Shown: piece by piece, positions 63,688-64,000 of the stretch
Numbering within the stretch: the first letter of the stretch is position 1
Layout of the letters: the number at the start of each line of letters is the position of its first letter
NCBI RefSeq assembly: GCF_900114385.1
Contig: NZ_FOSW01000008.1
Span: 179,674-243,673, forward strand
Direction: 5' to 3'
DNA from: Geodermatophilus ruber
GTDB lineage: Bacteria > Actinomycetota > Actinomycetes > Mycobacteriales > Geodermatophilaceae
Length of the DNA: 64,000 bases
Position numbers and translations under genes: made by a program
The notes under the pieces: generated by a model
The model's input: the letters and a program-made list of their open reading frames with translations, nothing else
Told to the model about the DNA's origin: nothing
Databases searched by the model: none

Positions 63688-64000
63688 GTGCCCGACGCCC
63701 CCGTCCCGCCGCAGGCCCCCGCCGCCCCCGAGCTGACCGCCGCCGGTGGGGAGACCTGGGTGGCCCCGACCTGGGAGCAGGTCGTGCGGGAGCACTCCGC
63801 GCGGGTCTACCGGCTGGCCTACCGGCTGTCGGGCAACGCCCAGGACGCCGAGGACCTCACCCAGGAGACGTTCGTCCGGGTGTTCCGCTCGCTGGCCGAC
63901 TTCTCGCCCGGCACGTTCGAGGGCTGGCTGCACCGGATCACGACCAACCTGTTCCTGGACATGGTCCGGCGCCGGCAGCGGATCCGGTTCGACGCGCTGC
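63688..64000 (+). CDS. sigE: RNA polymerase ECF sigma factor SigE, N-terminal part (runs off the window)
   Basis: About 104 residues are visible. After a Pro/Ala-rich start come the sigma region 2 segments: [20 protein letters not shown], then [20 protein letters not shown] and [20 protein letters not shown]. The last of these contains the -10 recognition and melting residues. Position after glgA-glgC and divergent from the methyltransferase matches sigE of mycobacteria. GTG 63688 follows TGGAG closely. Region 4 and any anti-sigma factor are beyond the edge. Confidence 0.9.
   Translation, partial: MPDAPVPPQAPAAPELTAAGGETWVAPTWEQVVREHSARVYRLAYRLSGNAQDAEDLTQETFVRVFRSLADFSPGTFEGWLHRITTNLFLDMVRRRQRIRFDAL

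Overview
The window is a 64 kb piece of a very GC-rich chromosome. Gene style (many GTG starts, 4-base stop/start overlaps, a mycothiol-pathway deacetylase, a long ferredoxin FdxC, actinobacterial-type DapD, a DUF3117 protein and a SigE-like ECF sigma factor) points to an actinobacterium. A CrtA-like and a CrtI-like pigment enzyme and the general gene content suggest Geodermatophilaceae (Blastococcus/Geodermatophilus/Modestobacter); that family assignment is an inference, not proven here. No tRNA, rRNA, CRISPR array, transposase or integrase was recognised.

Layout. 1-4.8 kb: a truncated nucleotidyltransferase-like gene, an exported beta-helix protein, a CrtA-like protein and a large KatE-type catalase, all on the minus strand. 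4.9-14.2 kb: an ABC exporter pair, a decayed 3' end of cysN, a TauE/SafE permease, a serine hydrolase, DUF1990, a HipA-like kinase with a DUF3037 partner, a truncated VOC gene, a PhoX-type phosphatase and a pterin dehydratase. 14.2-18.2 kb: assimilatory sulfate reduction (Rrf2 regulator, cysC, a cysteine leader peptide, sulfite reductase, zinc ribbon, cysH). 18.2-25.2 kb: an SRPBCC-Nudix fusion and a complete five-gene dipeptide/oligopeptide ABC importer. 25.2-28.2 kb: mshB, a small membrane protein, fdxC and dapC. 28.3-33.6 kb: a flavin monooxygenase/hydrolase operon, two lytic-transglycosylase-like paralogues and an alpha/beta hydrolase. 33.6-40.8 kb: trpB2, dapD, dapE, a LOG-family protein, a DivIVA-like protein, SRPBCC, EamA, tag and DUF3117.

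40.9-60.2 kb: pepA coupled to an uncharacterised Rossmann-like protein; a CrtI-like oxidoreductase; then the most interesting block (45.5-52.7 kb), a compact type IV secretion-like cluster: a two-domain lysozyme/M23 peptidase and a lipoprotein on one strand, diverging from a small coupled ORF, a VirB2-like, a proline-rich VirB6-like, an SCO6880-like and a VirB4-like ATPase gene. No relaxase or coupling protein is present. Next come a type I signal peptidase, a polytopic protein, a two-component system with an extra stand-alone receiver, and a BtuFCD vitamin B12 importer under a cobalamin riboswitch. 60.2-64 kb: glgA and glgC (divergent), a methyltransferase and the start of sigE with a SigE-type promoter.

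From memory, mshB-fdxC-dapC, dapD-dapE-LOG-tag-DUF3117 and glgA-glgC-methyltransferase-sigE occur in this order around Rv1170-Rv1221 of Mycobacterium tuberculosis. The window therefore looks like a conserved actinobacterial backbone interrupted by lineage-specific blocks, of which the 40.9-60.2 kb block carrying the secretion-like cluster is the largest.
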